DNA from: Verrucomicrobiaceae bacterium
Lineage (GTDB): Bacteria > Verrucomicrobiota > Verrucomicrobiia > Verrucomicrobiales > Verrucomicrobiaceae
Length of the DNA stretch: 49,721 nucleotides
NCBI GenBank assembly: GCA_027484445.1
Contig: JAIXSY010000054.1
Coordinates: 1-49,721, forward strand
Reading direction: 5' to 3'
The notes under the pieces are model-generated. The model ran no database searches. It was not told where the DNA came from and saw nothing but the letters and a program-made list of their open reading frames with translations. The first letter of the stretch is position 1; each line of letters begins with the position of its first letter. Positions 20,601 to 28,893 of the stretch are shown here, piece by piece. The translations under genes were made by a program, and so were the position numbers.

Positions 20601-22203
20601 TATTCGCTACCGTGACGGAACATCGTTCAGCAAAGAGTTTGATTTCGAGATGTCTGGGACCGCGGCGGCCCTTGGATTCAACCTCGCCGTCGACGCATTG
20701 TGCCTCCGCCTGCGATTTCCAAATGAGTTGTGGTCAGATCTCGGCGGTACGGACGATCCCCGCTATCGCGCCATGCGTACGGCTCGCTTTCATGATCAGG
20801 CACGAAACGGTCCATATCTTGACATTGTTGACAACGTTTTCGCACGCGAATGGCTTGCACAATTGCTCCTTTCGGCCATCACGAACGAGGCCATCGCAAA
20901 GTCCATCAGCTTGGAAGAGGCGTGTGGCAATCTAGCGAACAACCGTGCGGACCTCAGCCTTGATCAAACACTCGAAATTCTGTTCCATTCGCAGGTGGTC
21001 GATGACGCTAACGCGCAAGGAAACGTGCAGGACAAACTCCGCCAGGAGTTATCTGTATTCCTGGCCAATCCGCAGGTTCGCGCCAACTTATTCAGCTTAG
21101 CAACCATCTTATGGATGCCGATCACCGCAGATTGGGAGCCTTGGCTACGTGATCGATTTGCAATTACGACTGCAGCAGCAGTTTTCAACGCAATTCTCAG
21201 CCTTTGTCCGGAAATCGACGGCGACGGCCTCGTGGTGGATATCGACTCTGGCCCTAGAGAACCTGACGATGTCTTGGTCAACCAAGCAGGCACCGAAATA
21301 TGGATAAGCGAGTTGGACCCGGGCGGAAATGGGCAAATTGAGGAAGCCCTGCGTCAATATGCGGAGGACCCGCGGCGGTTCTTTAGTTTAATGACGGCCG
21401 CATTGCGCGACAATGACTTTGCGCTCAGCGATCATCAGATCGCCCAATTTGTCAGAACCGTTGTTGAGACGGATCCAGATGGCGATATAGCCGTTGCAAC
21501 GGAAGCCTTTCGAGAGGCCTACGGAGTTGGTGAAAGCCACGCCCGGTTCACGATACTTCGGAAAACACTAACCGATGCCGGTTTCGTTATGTTCCATTCA
21601 TTCATGGTCGCGCTTGCGAACCGCGTTCTGCGGCCAGGGACGAGTGCTCAGAGTGACAGTTTCTTCTTATCCGCAATACGCCTATGGGATGCTGAAGAAG
21701 ATCGGTTAGGGGTCGAACTCGACGCGCGCGTCATTGCTTATCGGCTAGCGCGGCGAGACGATATTGATATTGCCTTGAGCTTTGCCGGTATTGATGCTCC
21801 GACGATACACCCAGATCAATGGCGCTTCTGCGTGGTTTACGGTCTATTATGGCCGAGGGGAGCCCAGATTCGCCAGGCTGGCCTCAGACTCGACTCGATA
21901 TTTGCTGACCTGCCACTCCCTGATCCGCTTCTCCTCCGCTTCTTTTTGGAGAAGGGAATGGACACTATTGACGTTCGGGACGTGGACTGGCAGCAGCGTT
22001 GTCTTGAACAACTAACTTCGCGCGGCGCTTTAACCCTTATTTGTCCTACTGCAGATGCGGGTGCTATGGCCGATGCTTTAAGTTTCATTGCCACGAACCC
22101 CGTTCAGACTGACTATCTCTCCGTCTTTGCTCGGGTTCAGGCTGTCCGACGAGTCGGCGACCTATATCAGGTTGATGTCGACGTGGCAGAGGCTTTGCAA
22201 TGA
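17653..22203 (+). CDS. dpdJ: DpdJ: very large DEAD/DEAH helicase
   Basis: 1516 aa. Superfamily 2 helicase core in the first half: VSAGTGSGKTLAFYLPALA (about 194-212), LLDEVHTYVGTSGAQ (D390 to H393), FVGLSATLKD, and QRKGRAGRSRK (about 632-642). A zinc-ribbon-like insert lies between motifs I and II: C297, C302, C307 and the pair C327/C330. The C-terminal ~850 residues have no recognised domain. They resemble the long C-terminal extensions of helicases in multi-subunit defence systems. It overlaps dpdI by one base and dpdK by ATGA. Described dpd clusters have this protein as the largest helicase, possibly involved in restriction. Confidence 0.83.
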   Translation: MSADERLILASLDKIEQREARLLAWGLVDGFITSGELSDIIDPLLDDPAFADGLSYVSVAEVIEALKSRVLIFEISEQPGERFRSRMAEAVRLFFRLRQLFPKHQGLTGWQAAPNLVADFRFIWRRRRYPRREISPAEGLRRIGIATSDSYTRQAMEALVSSYGDDFKLAGFQTDAACRILSGFEGNHSIATLVSAGTGSGKTLAFYLPALARLASHIRRDPNDRRWVKILAVYPRNELLKDQFAEVYGQARRLDASLRAAGRRKVLIGTYFGPTPESAAVAHEKKGWRTHQDGVVCGFLRCPTNSCNGEVIWRSSDRAADLERLSCLECGSIIDSDEIILTRKRLERESPDVLFTTTEMLNQRMGDNRYRHLFGIGDRAERPVEMMLLDEVHTYVGTSGAQVAYLLRRWRHMNRRPVSFVGLSATLKDGARFFARLTGLSEIASAEVAPRQGDMIAEGAEYLLALRGDPVSRTALLSTTIQTAMLLTRVLDCHERPISQGVFGERAFLFADNLDVINRLYFAMLDAEGRRSNGTPDINVHPKGGLAVLRFPMSSELRKLHGQDWEAAVGIGHTLQASDRKRVGRVMSMDPGVGADLDLIVATASLEVGFNDPLVGGVIQHKAPRDAAQFLQRKGRAGRSRKMRPWTIAVFSDYGRDRVAYQGYDLLFDPELPLRTLPISNRYVARIQAVYATMDYLSTHLGITRKGSVWTNLSGPAASDNQRERQLQLAAGIRHILTNVTEQERYAAYLVAALRIDASEIDALLWEHPRPLLAEVLPTALRRLETGWRAHGQNGADYQVRNSPLPEFAPANLFSELNLPEVEIVIPPSGGVTPDPVMMPIVQAIREFAPGRVSRRYGITHAFERHWICPDLDQSARQAVPLEAYLRADSLGNWRVADGTTTIRLPVFRPRAYTVRQAPGTVVDTSNARINWRTQIVARDVGLVLEPPLGNPWTPFVEDIRFYSHHGLAPVEVRRIALGSSASIRYRDGTSFSKEFDFEMSGTAAALGFNLAVDALCLRLRFPNELWSDLGGTDDPRYRAMRTARFHDQARNGPYLDIVDNVFAREWLAQLLLSAITNEAIAKSISLEEACGNLANNRADLSLDQTLEILFHSQVVDDANAQGNVQDKLRQELSVFLANPQVRANLFSLATILWMPITADWEPWLRDRFAITTAAAVFNAILSLCPEIDGDGLVVDIDSGPREPDDVLVNQAGTEIWISELDPGGNGQIEEALRQYAEDPRRFFSLMTAALRDNDFALSDHQIAQFVRTVVETDPDGDIAVATEAFREAYGVGESHARFTILRKTLTDAGFVMFHSFMVALANRVLRPGTSAQSDSFFLSAIRLWDAEEDRLGVELDARVIAYRLARRDDIDIALSFAGIDAPTIHPDQWRFCVVYGLLWPRGAQIRQAGLRLDSIFADLPLPDPLLLRFFLEKGMDTIDVRDVDWQQRCLEQLTSRGALTLICPTADAGAMADALSFIATNPVQTDYLSVFARVQAVRRVGDLYQVDVDVAEALQ

Positions 22204-22739
22204 CTTTCACGACACGCCGCATCTTCAAAAGTGCGGTCACCAGCCAAAACCTTATCCGCGAACTGCTTCAGATGATGCTCCTAGGAGAACTGCTCGCACC
22301 CGGCGGTAACCGTGCATGGTTGGTCAGTCCGTGGATAAGCAATGTCGTGCTTTTCGACAACCGAGCGGGAGGGTTCGCCTCAGTCAATCCAGAATGGGGC
22401 AATCGAGAAATTCGCCTTGTTGAGATCGCGAGCGATATCATGTCGCGCGGAACGCCACTGGGAATCGCCACGAACTTCGACGATCACAACAATTCGTTCC
22501 TTGAATCGCTATCAAACAGGGTTGAAGAGGCCGGCCTCGCGGATATGCTAACGATCGTCCAACGCGAACACCTCCACATTAAGGGCGTTCTCTTTAAGCG
22601 CGGCCTACTCACTGGGTCGATGAACCTAACGTATCGCGGCCTCGAATTAAACGACGAGACGGTTGTGTATGATACCGATTTGCGGACCTTAGCCGAGGCA
22701 CGCCTGAATTTCGAATCTTACGTCGAGGCATCTGCATGA
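22200..22739 (+). CDS. dpdK: DpdK: phospholipase D-like (single HKD) protein, candidate nuclease
   Basis: 179 aa. The PLD signature HIKGVLFKRGLLTGSMNLT gives H126, K128 and the following G-S-x-N, that is, one HKD half-site. PLD-superfamily nucleases such as the NucA/Nuc and BfiI type work with one motif per chain and form a dimer. This small protein is therefore the best candidate in the cluster for DNA cleavage. It overlaps dpdJ and dpdD by ATGA. Genetic work on the Salmonella system places dpdK in the restriction branch. No signal peptide, so cytoplasmic. Confidence 0.85.
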   Translation: MTFTTRRIFKSAVTSQNLIRELLQMMLLGELLAPGGNRAWLVSPWISNVVLFDNRAGGFASVNPEWGNREIRLVEIASDIMSRGTPLGIATNFDDHNNSFLESLSNRVEEAGLADMLTIVQREHLHIKGVLFKRGLLTGSMNLTYRGLELNDETVVYDTDLRTLAEARLNFESYVEASA

Positions 22740-25033
22740 TCGATGGCCTCAATTCCGAACAAATATCCTGGCTCCGAGACTTCTTCGCCCCGCCAAACGA
22801 ACTGAGATGGGAGCACCTTTTGGACGGCTCGGCGGCTCCCGAATTGGCCGAGAACATACGATCGTGGCTCATTGGGCTCACCGATCCCGAATGCGTGACC
22901 CCCATTGTTCTTCCGTTCGTGAAGTCGGGAGAAATAGCAGGCTGGTATGCAACGACGCGGACAAGTGAGGGGGGGAACGAACTGGCTGCAGAGTTGCGAG
23001 GTTGGCTCGGACCGACTTACTTGTCGATCTTTGAGATTGCTTCAAACGATCCGACTAATCCGAACGCAGCGGCCCTGTACCGACAATCAGGTGGGATCGT
23101 TTGGAAATTCTCTGGAGCTAACAAAGCTATAAGAACGAGCATTTCTAAGCGACTTAGTGATTATAATCTCACTCTCAGGCTGCGACCGAAGCAGGTGCAT
23201 AAGGCGACCCGCCCGGTCGGCGCCATCCGGGGAGATTTTGAGCGCGCTTTAGTCGCAAAAGACGCAGTTGCTGCTGAACGTTACATCGTCCAACTGAGGG
23301 AGACCGGTCGTCTCAACGAAGAAAATCTTCGTTATCTGGACGTCCGATTGAGCGCTGGACTCGGCCTCTGGCCTCAAATCGCGCGCGATCATTGGCTCAT
23401 ACAGACAATGTCTGATCTCTCACTCCCGCCAAGGATCCTCGCCGACATAATCGAAGCACTTTACAGAACCTATCTTGATCCGATTGAAGCAACCGGCGAC
23501 GCCGCGGCATTACTAGCCGGCTTCGAGAACGAGGTGGCGAAACGCTACCCGCGTCTATTTTCTTCGCGTCGGGGGATTCAGACACCGCGGGTCATCAAAG
23601 CGTTCCTTCTGTTTGAGCGCCTCCAGTCGCGTCCGAACCGCGAAATTATCGATAACCTAACAGAGAGACTCGACGAAAAGGACGGATTTCGTGCTTTCTG
23701 CTTTGCACCCATCAGTGAACACAAATTTCCAGTCGATGCAGAAGCCGAGGCTCAGGAAGCGTTTGACGACTTACAGTATGATCGCGCCTTCGCTCTCTAT
23801 GTAGCCCTGCCTCTTACTAAGAAAATCGTTGGACGAATTATCACCTGTGCAAAATTCATCGACACAGGCGAAGTCCGTTCCCAATTGATGTCGTTGATTG
23901 AAGCAGCAGACTCTAGTCTCATCGAAGCGCTAAGTCCTTTGCTGCGCGACAACTTGGCCGCGATCGTCAAGGCGACGTCACGGCCTTCAATGGACCCATT
24001 GATCTTTAGCGACAAGAGAGCCGCAGATTCAGCGGGCCCCATAGTGTTCGGCGAACCCGACAACTGGATGGCTTGGGCCGAGCAACTTAAACTCGGCGAG
24101 AATCTTCCAAGCGCTGAACGTGTACTTGAACTGTCCGTTACAAACTGGACGACGACTGCCTTTAAATCCGCTGAAGGGCACTGCCATGCATTCGCCAGCA
24201 TCGTCGGCGGTTTGAGTGGTAAAGCGTCAGTGATAGCACGTCGAGCCGTGCCCCAGATCTTTGAAAGTTTCTTTCCCAGTGACGAACCGCTAGATGCTAG
24301 CCGGAAGCCAATCGCTGAAATGCTCTTCGTCGTGGTGGCGATGGGCGACGGAATTTCCTCTGTCGATCTCGACTTTCTAGGACAATTACTGAACATTCTT
24401 TTGTCATTCGGGCCGTCGAGTGCAGAATATATTTCGATTCTAAAAGACCTCGAAGACGTGCAGGATCGGGTTCGCTCTTACGCTAATTTCTCTTGGAGCC
24501 TCGACATCTGCGAAACTTTAGCTGTTTCGCCGGTTCAGTCCGACGCTGCGCGCGCGGCGCGACTTTCTTTTTTTCACCGTATTCTAGGTCAGGCACAGAC
24601 GTTCGCGCATAGGCTCGGTCCGCAGGACTTTCTGCTTATGGAGTTGCTCGCCAAGGATTTTGAAGTCGATCAGTCCTCGCTAGACCCGTTGAAGCGAGCA
24701 GATGACGCTCAGAAGGTCAATTCTCCAGAAGTTGATTTGGACGGGAAGTTAATTGGGATATACACACTCGCCGAGGCAGCTGGGGCACGCGCCAAGGCTT
24801 CGCTTGAGAAAATGTTTCCGGGCGTTACCATTGAAGTAAATTCCGATCTTGTTGCCACTGAAAAGCTGAGAAATTTAGCCAGATCGGCCGATTTTTTCGT
24901 TTTCGCTTGGAAGAGTAGCAGTCACGCCGCATTTTACTGTATAAAAGACGAACTTTCTAGTGGTGAGCCAATATGGGCAGCAGGGAAGGGAACGGCGAGT
25001 ATAATGCGCGCACTCTTAGACAATATTAAATGA
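22736..25033 (+). CDS. dpdD: DpdD-family protein
   Basis: 765 aa, no known catalytic motif. The N-terminal third contains alternating helices and strands (WKFSGANKAIRTSISKRLSDY at about 120-140), and the middle is helical and repeat-like, perhaps TPR/HEAT type. The last ~95 residues form an alpha/beta unit (DLDGKLIGIYTLAEAAGARA ... TIEVNSDLVATEKLRNLARSADFFVFAWKSSSHAAF) that reads like a small Rossmann-like sensor or protein-interaction domain. It is last in the plus-strand operon, overlapping dpdK by ATGA, and is followed by a hairpin terminator. Assigned DpdD by size and context; dpdD is a restriction-branch gene in Salmonella. Confidence 0.74.
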   Translation: MIDGLNSEQISWLRDFFAPPNELRWEHLLDGSAAPELAENIRSWLIGLTDPECVTPIVLPFVKSGEIAGWYATTRTSEGGNELAAELRGWLGPTYLSIFEIASNDPTNPNAAALYRQSGGIVWKFSGANKAIRTSISKRLSDYNLTLRLRPKQVHKATRPVGAIRGDFERALVAKDAVAAERYIVQLRETGRLNEENLRYLDVRLSAGLGLWPQIARDHWLIQTMSDLSLPPRILADIIEALYRTYLDPIEATGDAAALLAGFENEVAKRYPRLFSSRRGIQTPRVIKAFLLFERLQSRPNREIIDNLTERLDEKDGFRAFCFAPISEHKFPVDAEAEAQEAFDDLQYDRAFALYVALPLTKKIVGRIITCAKFIDTGEVRSQLMSLIEAADSSLIEALSPLLRDNLAAIVKATSRPSMDPLIFSDKRAADSAGPIVFGEPDNWMAWAEQLKLGENLPSAERVLELSVTNWTTTAFKSAEGHCHAFASIVGGLSGKASVIARRAVPQIFESFFPSDEPLDASRKPIAEMLFVVVAMGDGISSVDLDFLGQLLNILLSFGPSSAEYISILKDLEDVQDRVRSYANFSWSLDICETLAVSPVQSDAARAARLSFFHRILGQAQTFAHRLGPQDFLLMELLAKDFEVDQSSLDPLKRADDAQKVNSPEVDLDGKLIGIYTLAEAAGARAKASLEKMFPGVTIEVNSDLVATEKLRNLARSADFFVFAWKSSSHAAFYCIKDELSSGEPIWAAGKGTASIMRALLDNIK

Positions 25034-25133
25034 GATTGCTGACTCAGACTCTCGCTATTGTGCAATCGCGAGTCGCTTCTCGCTCTCGAGTATAGGTAAT
25101 GGTCAGTTGTTTGGCAGGCAGTTTACACAGACG

Positions 25134-25170
25134 AGAACCCGCATCTTGTGGATGCGAGTTCTTAATTTAG
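25134..25170 (+). terminator. hairpin between the two converging dpd operons
   Basis: AGAACCCGCATC (25134-25145) pairs with GATGCGAGTTCT (25151-25162) with one C-A mismatch and loop TTGTG, followed by TAATTTAG. It stands 100 bp after the dpdD stop and 25 bp before the yhhQ stop, where both transcripts end. The U-tract is short, so efficiency is uncertain. Confidence 0.55.
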
Positions 25171-25186
25171 TGGATTAACATATGAA

Positions 25187-25762
25187 TTAAGCTGCTGTTG
25201 GCATTCCGATCCGCTGGTCCCGGTTTCGCAAAGCTATCAGGACCGGAATGGCAATAAGCACCATCCAGATTTTTCCAACGATCTGGCCGGCGACGAAGTC
25301 GAGGCTTCCGAAGGCCATTTGCAGAAAGATGATGCTGTCGATCACCAGTCCGACGATGCTGCTGACTACCGCAGCCAGGACAAAGCCGCGCTTCTGCAGA
25401 GGTGTGAAGACTAGTAGGTCTGCCAGTTCCGAGAACAGGAACGCTGCTGCCGATGCAAGAACAAGACTTGGCGCGGAGAAGCCAGCAGATAGCGCTGCCC
25501 CTATGAGGATCGCCGCGATGGACCACCACAGACCCAGCCTGCGTTGAACGAGATCGCGAAGTACCAGACCAAGGCCGACCATTAGGACGCCGCTCGGCGC
25601 AGTCAGGCCGGGTGCAACCGGGATGAGGCAAGGGCCACCATCCGGCAGGCAAAACGTGCCGACATGCTGGATCAGGTAATTGGCCGCAGGGATGCAGGCG
25701 GCGAAGGCGGCAAAGAAGGCGAAGCCTTCGATGCGCCGTTGGGTATCGGTGGGCATGGTCAT
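25187..25762 (-). CDS. yhhQ: queuosine precursor transporter, YhhQ/QPTR family
   Basis: 191 aa from the ATG at 25762, which has GGGAGA upstream and overlaps the queC stop by ATGA. The longer open frame to 25861 runs inside queC and is not used. About six hydrophobic segments: FAFFAAFAACIPAANYLI, LTAPSGVLMVGLGLVL, WSIAAILIGAALSAG, LVLASAAAFLFSELADLLVF, FVLAAVVSSIVGLVID and GKIWMVLIAIPVLIAL. The ANYL and FxFSELxD/L features match the VUT-1/YhhQ family, whose E. coli member imports preQ0 and preQ1. In this operon it would supply 7-deazaguanine bases for DpdA. Which base it carries is not visible from the sequence. Confidence 0.82.
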   Translation of the reverse strand: MTMPTDTQRRIEGFAFFAAFAACIPAANYLIQHVGTFCLPDGGPCLIPVAPGLTAPSGVLMVGLGLVLRDLVQRRLGLWWSIAAILIGAALSAGFSAPSLVLASAAAFLFSELADLLVFTPLQKRGFVLAAVVSSIVGLVIDSIIFLQMAFGSLDFVAGQIVGKIWMVLIAIPVLIALRNRDQRIGMPTAA

Positions 25763-26481
25763 TCGCGTCTCCCTGCGATGTTCGAGGTTGCTGTTAAGTA
25801 TTTTTCGTAGCCGTTTGCACGCAGTGCGCAGGCTGGGCATACACCACAACCATAGCCCCAAGCGTGCCGATGCGAGCGGTCTCCTGTATAGCAGGTGTGG
25901 CTATCCTCGATTATCAGATCGACAAGGTCCGTGCCGCCAGTCTCTGCCGCAAGTTGCCATGTGGCGGCTTTGTCGAGCCACATCAGCGGTGTGTCGATAA
26001 CGAAGCGCTTGTCCATCCCAAGGTTTAGCGTGACCTGCAGGGACTTTATCGTATCGTCGCGACAATCCGGATACCCGGAGAAGTCCGTCTCGCACATGCC
26101 GCCAATCAGATGACGAATGCCGCGGCGATAGGCGACCGCAGAGGCCAGTGTTAGAAAGAGTAGGTTCCGGCCCGGAACGAAGGTATTCGGCAGGCCATTC
26201 TCGGCGATCGTTATAGCCATGTCCTGCGTTAGCGCCGTTTCTGAAATTTGGCCGAGTATGCTCAGATCGATCAGGTGATCTTCGCCGAGTCGGTCTTCCC
26301 AGCCCTCATGCAGCTTGCCGATTTTGCCAAGAATTGTCTGGCGGCAGATCATCTCGACGATGTGCTTCTGTCCGTAGTCGAAGCCGATGGTTTCGACTCG
26401 ATCGAAACGTGCAAGAGCCCAAGCCAGACAGGTGGCCGAGTCCTGACCGCCGGAGAATAGGACGAGCGAACTTTCGGTCAT
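25759..26481 (-). CDS. queC: 7-cyano-7-deazaguanine (preQ0) synthase QueC
   Basis: 240 aa. ATP-dependent conversion of 7-carboxy-7-deazaguanine plus ammonia to preQ0. The PP-loop LFSGGQDSATC (S10-S15) and the C-terminal zinc cluster C197, C212, C215, C218 (CYTG ... GYGCGVCPACALRANGY) are complete, as is the PGRNLLFL segment. The ATG at 26481 is chosen because it overlaps the preceding dpdB stop by ATGA; the 18 residues upstream are non-homologous. queD, queE and folE are absent, so the substrate must come from host queuosine genes. An island-encoded QueC ties precursor supply to the modification system. Confidence 0.95.
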   Translation of the reverse strand: MTESSLVLFSGGQDSATCLAWALARFDRVETIGFDYGQKHIVEMICRQTILGKIGKLHEGWEDRLGEDHLIDLSILGQISETALTQDMAITIAENGLPNTFVPGRNLLFLTLASAVAYRRGIRHLIGGMCETDFSGYPDCRDDTIKSLQVTLNLGMDKRFVIDTPLMWLDKAATWQLAAETGGTDLVDLIIEDSHTCYTGDRSHRHAWGYGCGVCPACALRANGYEKYLTATSNIAGRRE

Positions 26482-27602
26482 TGGGCTGCCTCGGCTGCTG
26501 CCAGGCTTGGCTTGGCGGTTTGTTCTGCCGACCAAAGGCGGTCGCGTTGGTCGCTGCGCACTTGGCGAACAAGGTAATCCGACAGCATCGCGATATCGCT
26601 GCTAACATTCTGGATGCCCCGCCAACCGCGGCGTTCGCCATTGCCGAAATCCCATTCGCCTTGGGTCCAGGCGGTCTTGGGTTTCAGGCAGGCCAGGCCA
26701 ACGGAAAACTCGTCACGCGTCGTGGCCTTATCGAAGTAGGCCAGCAGTTCCATCACGTGGCCCATCGCAACAATACCTGCACCGTGTACCAGTCGGGATG
26801 ACTTTGGTTTGTGACCTTCCCAGTCACCGGGAAAAGTGTTGCGAATGGCCCAGTAGTATTCGTTGATTAGACCGTAGCAGCGCATGATGCCGTCTTGCTC
26901 TTGCAGCAGCTCGCGCATGATCCCGTCACTGGCCGAGCTCATGATTACCTTCTGAATGGCCGTGTCTTTCAGGATACCATCAGGATTTGTGTGCTGATGG
27001 ATCAGACCCTGTAGGGCCGACCCATCTGTAAAGTTCAGCCTCGCCGTCAACTCGGCCGCCAAAGCACGCTCACCCATCTTTCGGCTTAGGCCCTGCATTG
27101 CTGGCAGGAGTTCATAAATCAACGATTTAGGAAGCGGGCGCGCTGAGTTGATCAGGACGAACTGGCGCTTCAACTCTGCCTCGTCCCTGCACACAATCGC
27201 CGAGACGAACAGTTGGAAATCGGTGCGTGAGGTCTGCGAAAGGGCCGTCAACCGTTGCTGACCATCAACTACCAGACCGGGCTTGGCGCTGCTCGATGTG
27301 TCAATCTCGATTTGGCAATGGCCGTTCACTTGCCGATCGACCACGGTCAGTCCGCCCAGGAAGGCAACGACGATCGGGTTAGGCAGCACGGCATCATCCT
27401 GCTCGAGATAGTCCCGAATATTGCGGATGTGGCCGGCGATCTGGGGTCGTTGAAAGCCACTGAGACTTCCATCGCTCTCTCGCCCGGCGCGGTCGATTGC
27501 GGCGAACTCTAGAATGTCCGCTGCACTTGCCGTGAACGTCAGCACATCATGCATGGCGCTCTGTTTAGCATACACTGCGGAAAAGGATTTACTGGAGCGC
27601 AT
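26478..27602 (-). CDS. dpdB: DpdB-like DGQHR/ParB-type protein, copy 1
   Basis: 374 aa with the DGQQRLTAL signature (D113-R117) of the DGQHR/DndB/ParB-like fold, then a helical C-terminal half. A full-length paralog lies on the other side of dpdA (28890-30023). Shared features include ADILE, GFQR near the N-terminus, the DGQQR motif, INxxxPL, the YELLPxxxxL segment and the C-terminal AWTxGxW. The ATG at 27602 overlaps dpdA by 14 nt. I prefer it to the later ATG at 27554 because the extra residues align with the paralog. In Salmonella Montevideo DpdB, with DpdA, is required to insert preQ0 into DNA; ATPase-like chemistry is suspected for this fold. Confidence 0.84.
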   Translation of the reverse strand: MRSSKSFSAVYAKQSAMHDVLTFTASAADILEFAAIDRAGRESDGSLSGFQRPQIAGHIRNIRDYLEQDDAVLPNPIVVAFLGGLTVVDRQVNGHCQIEIDTSSSAKPGLVVDGQQRLTALSQTSRTDFQLFVSAIVCRDEAELKRQFVLINSARPLPKSLIYELLPAMQGLSRKMGERALAAELTARLNFTDGSALQGLIHQHTNPDGILKDTAIQKVIMSSASDGIMRELLQEQDGIMRCYGLINEYYWAIRNTFPGDWEGHKPKSSRLVHGAGIVAMGHVMELLAYFDKATTRDEFSVGLACLKPKTAWTQGEWDFGNGERRGWRGIQNVSSDIAMLSDYLVRQVRSDQRDRLWSAEQTAKPSLAAAEAAQ

Positions 27603-28893
27603 GAGCAGATTTTTCTTTCAGCGTTTTCAAGTGGTTCGAGTAGACGTAGAGATTATGGATACCGCGCCGCTTATTGCGGTTCGAGGCGCGGAACAGCATC
27701 ACCTCGATCGACGTTTCCCGGCAAATCGGGCAGTTGCAGCGCGTCCATGGCCGGTCCATTAGCGTTCGTTCGTATCGGGCGCGCAGGTCAGCGATTTGAC
27801 GTGTTCCGGGCAGGTTTTGAACGAGATCGCCTATTGTGGCGGGCACTGCGTAGGCCAAGACGGTTTCAACAGTTTCTTCGAGATCTGCCGCGCCACGATC
27901 GTACCGGCGAAGCGAACTCAGAGCATCCGCCTCCATCTGCTGAAGGTCTTCCTGATGCAGTACGCCCCGCTTCGCGAGGTTCATCAGCTTTGGGTTTTCG
28001 ATCGCCTGCGGCACCCGGATCGCAGTGTAGTAACTCAGTGCGCCGCCGGTGCCTGGCAAATAGTAATTGGACTTCGCGTCCTTGAACGCACGGATTAAGG
28101 GCGAAGTGGTATCGAAGCTGGTGATACCTTTTCCAATGAAATCCGAGATATTGTCAGCCTTTGCGAAGCCGAGAACATGCAGACGCGTGGTACTTGGGAT
28201 GGCGTCGCGGATCGCAGTTACGCATGCCATGATCTGCGGGGCTTTCAGGGGAACCGTTCCTCCCAATGCAAGATAGTCGTATCCCATCGCCACCAGCCTA
28301 CGAGCAGCTTCTGCCATGCTGGCGGGCGACCAACCCTGAATGACGCCGAGTGGACAGAACCGGTTGCTCATGTGTTTTGTCACCGTCAGAAACGCTTCAG
28401 CGTTGGCTTGAGTAATGTCGAAACGGCGCACGTTCTCCGGTGTGCCTCCGGACATTCCTGAAAGACCGTCGATGAAATCAAATATGATGTGGTCGCTCGA
28501 GCAACCATGCGTGAAACGGCCATCGTCGTAGAACTCCGCGGTGTCTTCGGGCGTGTAGGGCGGCACTTCTTCGTTGTGATAGGAAAAGGCACCGCAGTCA
28601 CCGAAGATATCGAGCGATGCAAACCTCGGATCGCTGAGTCGCAAGAACTCGCGCGCACCGACACGCCGGAACCGCATTGCCTGAGCCTCGGTGTATTTCC
28701 CCGAAATTCCGCTCGCTGCTCCACCGCCGACAATTGCGCGCGAGACCAGCATGCCCTGATAAGGCGCGTAGCCCAGGGCTTCGTGAGGATAATGATCGTC
28801 CCAGTAGGGCCTACGTCCTTCGGCGTTACGTTCGCGCAAAAAATCGTAACCTGGGTCTACGTAGTCGAGACTGTCAGCGAAAATGAATTTCAT
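27589..28893 (-). CDS. dpdA: DpdA: TGT-like DNA guanine transglycosylase
   Basis: 434 aa, tRNA-guanine transglycosylase superfamily. Swaps guanine for preQ0 in DNA. Visible active-site features: D99 in IFGDCGAFSYH (counterpart of the first TGT aspartate, normally DSGGF), GGTVPLKAP (the substrate loop), and D261 in ITSFDTTSPLIR (nucleophile position). A C-terminal zinc site is formed by C386, C388 and C391 (CNCPIC) with H413 or H421. DCGAF and SFDTTSP in place of the canonical TGT motifs are as expected for DpdA, not a tRNA enzyme. It starts with an ATGA overlap on the upstream dpdB copy and lies between two dpdB genes. The host's own tgt would be elsewhere. Confidence 0.93.
   Translation of the reverse strand: MKFIFADSLDYVDPGYDFLRERNAEGRRPYWDDHYPHEALGYAPYQGMLVSRAIVGGGAASGISGKYTEAQAMRFRRVGAREFLRLSDPRFASLDIFGDCGAFSYHNEEVPPYTPEDTAEFYDDGRFTHGCSSDHIIFDFIDGLSGMSGGTPENVRRFDITQANAEAFLTVTKHMSNRFCPLGVIQGWSPASMAEAARRLVAMGYDYLALGGTVPLKAPQIMACVTAIRDAIPSTTRLHVLGFAKADNISDFIGKGITSFDTTSPLIRAFKDAKSNYYLPGTGGALSYYTAIRVPQAIENPKLMNLAKRGVLHQEDLQQMEADALSSLRRYDRGAADLEETVETVLAYAVPATIGDLVQNLPGTRQIADLRARYERTLMDRPWTRCNCPICRETSIEVMLFRASNRNKRRGIHNLYVYSNHLKTLKEKSAHALQ

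Noticed and set aside
7086..25033. DISARM or a BREX-like system
   Set aside because: Several helicases and a PLD protein recall DISARM, but there is no DNA methyltransferase, PglZ or BrxL, and the TGT/DGQHR/QueC set identifies Dpd.
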